Shown piece after piece: positions 4,763 to 6,235 of a DNA stretch of 6,235 nt; within the stretch, counting starts at the first letter, position 1, and every line of letters starts with the position of its first letter. A program made the translations under genes and the position numbers. This DNA is from Helicobacteraceae bacterium (GTDB lineage: Bacteria; Campylobacterota; Campylobacteria; Campylobacterales; Sulfurimonadaceae). Below the pieces are notes generated by a model. That model had not been told where the DNA came from, did no database searches, and saw only the letters and a list, made by a program, of their open reading frames with translations. The stretch spans positions 1 to 6,235 of the forward strand of contig JALSUN010000206.1 of NCBI GenBank assembly GCA_027061425.1. Reading direction: 5' to 3'.

Positions 4763-6235
4763 ATGGCAGACTCTTATTTTTTAACAGTAGATGCAGGAAC
4801 AGGAAGTGGCCGTGCCATCATCTTCGATACTGATGGAAAGCAGGTGGGTATCTCTCAGCAGGAGTGGTCACATCTTAGTGAAGAGGGTGTTGCCAACTCT
4901 ATGGGTTTTGACTGCACGGGTAACTGGAAGATACTGCAGAGATGTATCAAAGGTGCTATTTTTGATGCTAGGATCAAGGCTGAAGAGATCAAGGCAGTGA
5001 CGGCGACGAGTATGCGTGAGGGAATCGTCTTGTATGATCAAGAGGGTAAGGAGCTGTTCGCAGTAGCCAATGTAGATGCGCGTGCAGACAAAGAAGTTTC
5101 TTACCTCAAAGAGAAGTTTCCTGAGAGTGAGGCGCAGTTTTATAAAGAGAGCGGACAGACCTATGCACTAGGCGCTCTTCCTCGGATGTTATGGTTTAAA
5201 CAGCACCACCCTCAGGAGTATGACAAAGTAGTGGCTATGAACATGATCAGTGACTGGGTCTTGACCAAGCTTTCGGGCATCATAGCAAGTGAGCCTTCTA
5301 ACGCGGGCACTTCAGGGATCTTCTCTTTAGAGAAGCGTCAGTGGGTTCCCGAGATGGCACGAAAAGTAGGTCTTAAAGATGATATTTTCCCACCGGTGTA
5401 CGAGACTGGTACCATCATAGGAGAGGTGAGTCTGCGTGCCTCAGAAGAGACAGGTCTTAGTAAAGGAACTCCCGTGGTGATGGGTGGGGGTGATGTTCAG
5501 TTAGGTTCGGCGGGTTTGGGTGTTGTTGAAGCTGGCGAAGTAGCGGTTTTAGGGGGTACTTTTTGGCAACAGTTGGTCAACATGCCTGAGGCTAAAACAG
5601 ACCCAAATATGGACATAAGAGTAAACCCCCATGTGATAGAAGGCATCTCTCAAGCTGAGGGGATCACCTTTTTCTCTGGTCTGGTGATGCGGTGGTTTAG
5701 AGATGCATTGTGTCAAGGTGAGGTGCAGGAAGCTTTAAAGAGAGGGATAGACACGTATACTTATTTGGAGTCTCTGGCGAGTAAAGTTCCTGTCGGTTCG
5801 CATGGTATACTTCCTATCTTTTCAGATACGATGCATTATGGAAAATGGTATCACGCGGCACCTTCGTTTTTAAACCTCTCTCTTGACCCTCAACGTGCCT
5901 CTAAAGGGGCGATGTTCCGTGCTTTGGAGGAAAATGCCGCCATCGTTTCTATGTTGAATTTAGAATCTATATTTACATTTACCGGTGTTCAAACAGAGAG
6001 TATCACCTTTGCGGGTGGGGCGAGTAAGGGCGCACTTTGGTCACAGATTTTAGCTGATGTGACAGGCAAGCAGGTGAAAATCCCCAATGTTAATGAAGCT
6101 ACTTCCTTAGGTGGTGCCTTTGCTTGTGGTGTGGCAACAGGTGATTATAGTTCTATTGCTGAAGTGGCTAAGGAGTTAGTGCAGTGGGATAAAGAGTACC
6201 TTCCACATCTTGAAAACTATGAGAAGTATCAAGAG
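4763..6235 (+). CDS. lsrK: Autoinducer-2 kinase LsrK-like FGGY carbohydrate kinase (3' end missing)
   Basis: LsrK phosphorylates the signal AI-2 (the linear form of DPD) with ATP in the cytoplasm, trapping it inside the cell. The open frame gives 491 codons without a stop to the window edge; E. coli LsrK has about 530 residues, so roughly 40 are probably missing. The N-terminal nucleotide motif is D-A-G-T-G-S (10-15). Then come S-M-R-E-G-I-V-L-Y (83-91) and N-V-D-A-R (103-107). The catalytic-base region is G-G-G-D-V-Q with D244. L-G-G-T-F-W-Q-Q (263-270) opens the second lobe, and F-A-G-G-A-S-K-G (416-423) is the C-terminal FGGY nucleotide motif. Long stretches match remembered E. coli LsrK, including R-V-N-P-H-V-I, M-R-W-F-R-D-A, P-I-F-S-D, W-Y-H-A-A-P-S-F and F-R-A-L-E-E-N-A-A-I-V-S. 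This goes well beyond general FGGY similarity and argues against glycerol kinase or xylulokinase. Two in-frame ATGs occur (4760, 4763); AAAAGG (4751-4756) is 6 bases before the second, which is preferred. Confidence 0.88.
   Translation, partial: MADSYFLTVDAGTGSGRAIIFDTDGKQVGISQQEWSHLSEEGVANSMGFDCTGNWKILQRCIKGAIFDARIKAEEIKAVTATSMREGIVLYDQEGKELFAVANVDARADKEVSYLKEKFPESEAQFYKESGQTYALGALPRMLWFKQHHPQEYDKVVAMNMISDWVLTKLSGIIASEPSNAGTSGIFSLEKRQWVPEMARKVGLKDDIFPPVYETGTIIGEVSLRASEETGLSKGTPVVMGGGDVQLGSAGLGVVEAGEVAVLGGTFWQQLVNMPEAKTDPNMDIRVNPHVIEGISQAEGITFFSGLVMRWFRDALCQGEVQEALKRGIDTYTYLESLASKVPVGSHGILPIFSDTMHYGKWYHAAPSFLNLSLDPQRASKGAMFRALEENAAIVSMLNLESIFTFTGVQTESITFAGGASKGALWSQILADVTGKQVKIPNVNEATSLGGAFACGVATGDYSSIAEVAKELVQWDKEYLPHLENYEKYQE

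Noticed and set aside
4791..5000. A 69-codon plus-strand open frame near the start of the kinase gene
   Set aside because: It is out of frame with the long kinase frame that begins at 4763, which has clear family motifs over the same bases. The product shows no recognisable pattern and has no good SD.
4763..6235. Glycerol kinase or xylulokinase as the identity of the FGGY gene
   Set aside because: The FGGY core motifs would allow either, but the long LsrK-like segments and the G-G-G-D-V-Q catalytic region match LsrK much better than remembered GlpK or XylB sequences.

Overview
The window is a piece of a bacterial chromosome, most probably from a member of the Campylobacterota (Epsilonproteobacteria), perhaps a Sulfurovum- or Sulfurimonas-like marine relative. 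This is an inference from the fairly AT-rich DNA, the zinc-free S4 protein, the divergent RpoA and the gene style. No rRNA or other decisive marker is present, so the genus is not certain.

Region 1 (1-2057, + strand) is the end of the alpha ribosomal operon: the last codons of rpsK (S11), then rpsD (S4), rpoA (RNA polymerase alpha) and rplQ (L17). The genes are tightly packed and each has its own Shine-Dalgarno (SD) sequence. A clear intrinsic terminator closes the operon at 2032-2057.

Region 2 (2069-4660, - strand) converges on that operon. It holds two exported proteins in the order DUF481-type outer-membrane beta-barrel (4660-3482), then DUF4139-domain protein (3433-2069). The 48-bp gap between them holds a long, nearly perfect inverted repeat. 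In the mRNA it would fold the SD of the second gene into a stem, so expression of the DUF4139 protein may be controlled at translation. A -10-like hexamer inside the 5' arm offers an alternative reading.

Region 3 (4661-4762) is a short divergent intergenic region. It has a good extended -10 sigma-70-type promoter for the rightward gene and a weaker candidate for the leftward pair.

Region 4 (4763-6235, + strand, cut by the window end) is an FGGY-family kinase whose sequence closely follows enterobacterial LsrK, the autoinducer-2 (AI-2) kinase. No other lsr gene (transporter, LsrR, LsrF, LsrG) lies in the window. An AI-2 kinase beside a ribosomal operon in this type of organism is the most interesting biological point.

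There is no stretch over 300 bp without a gene. I saw no tRNA, rRNA, CRISPR array or insertion sequence.
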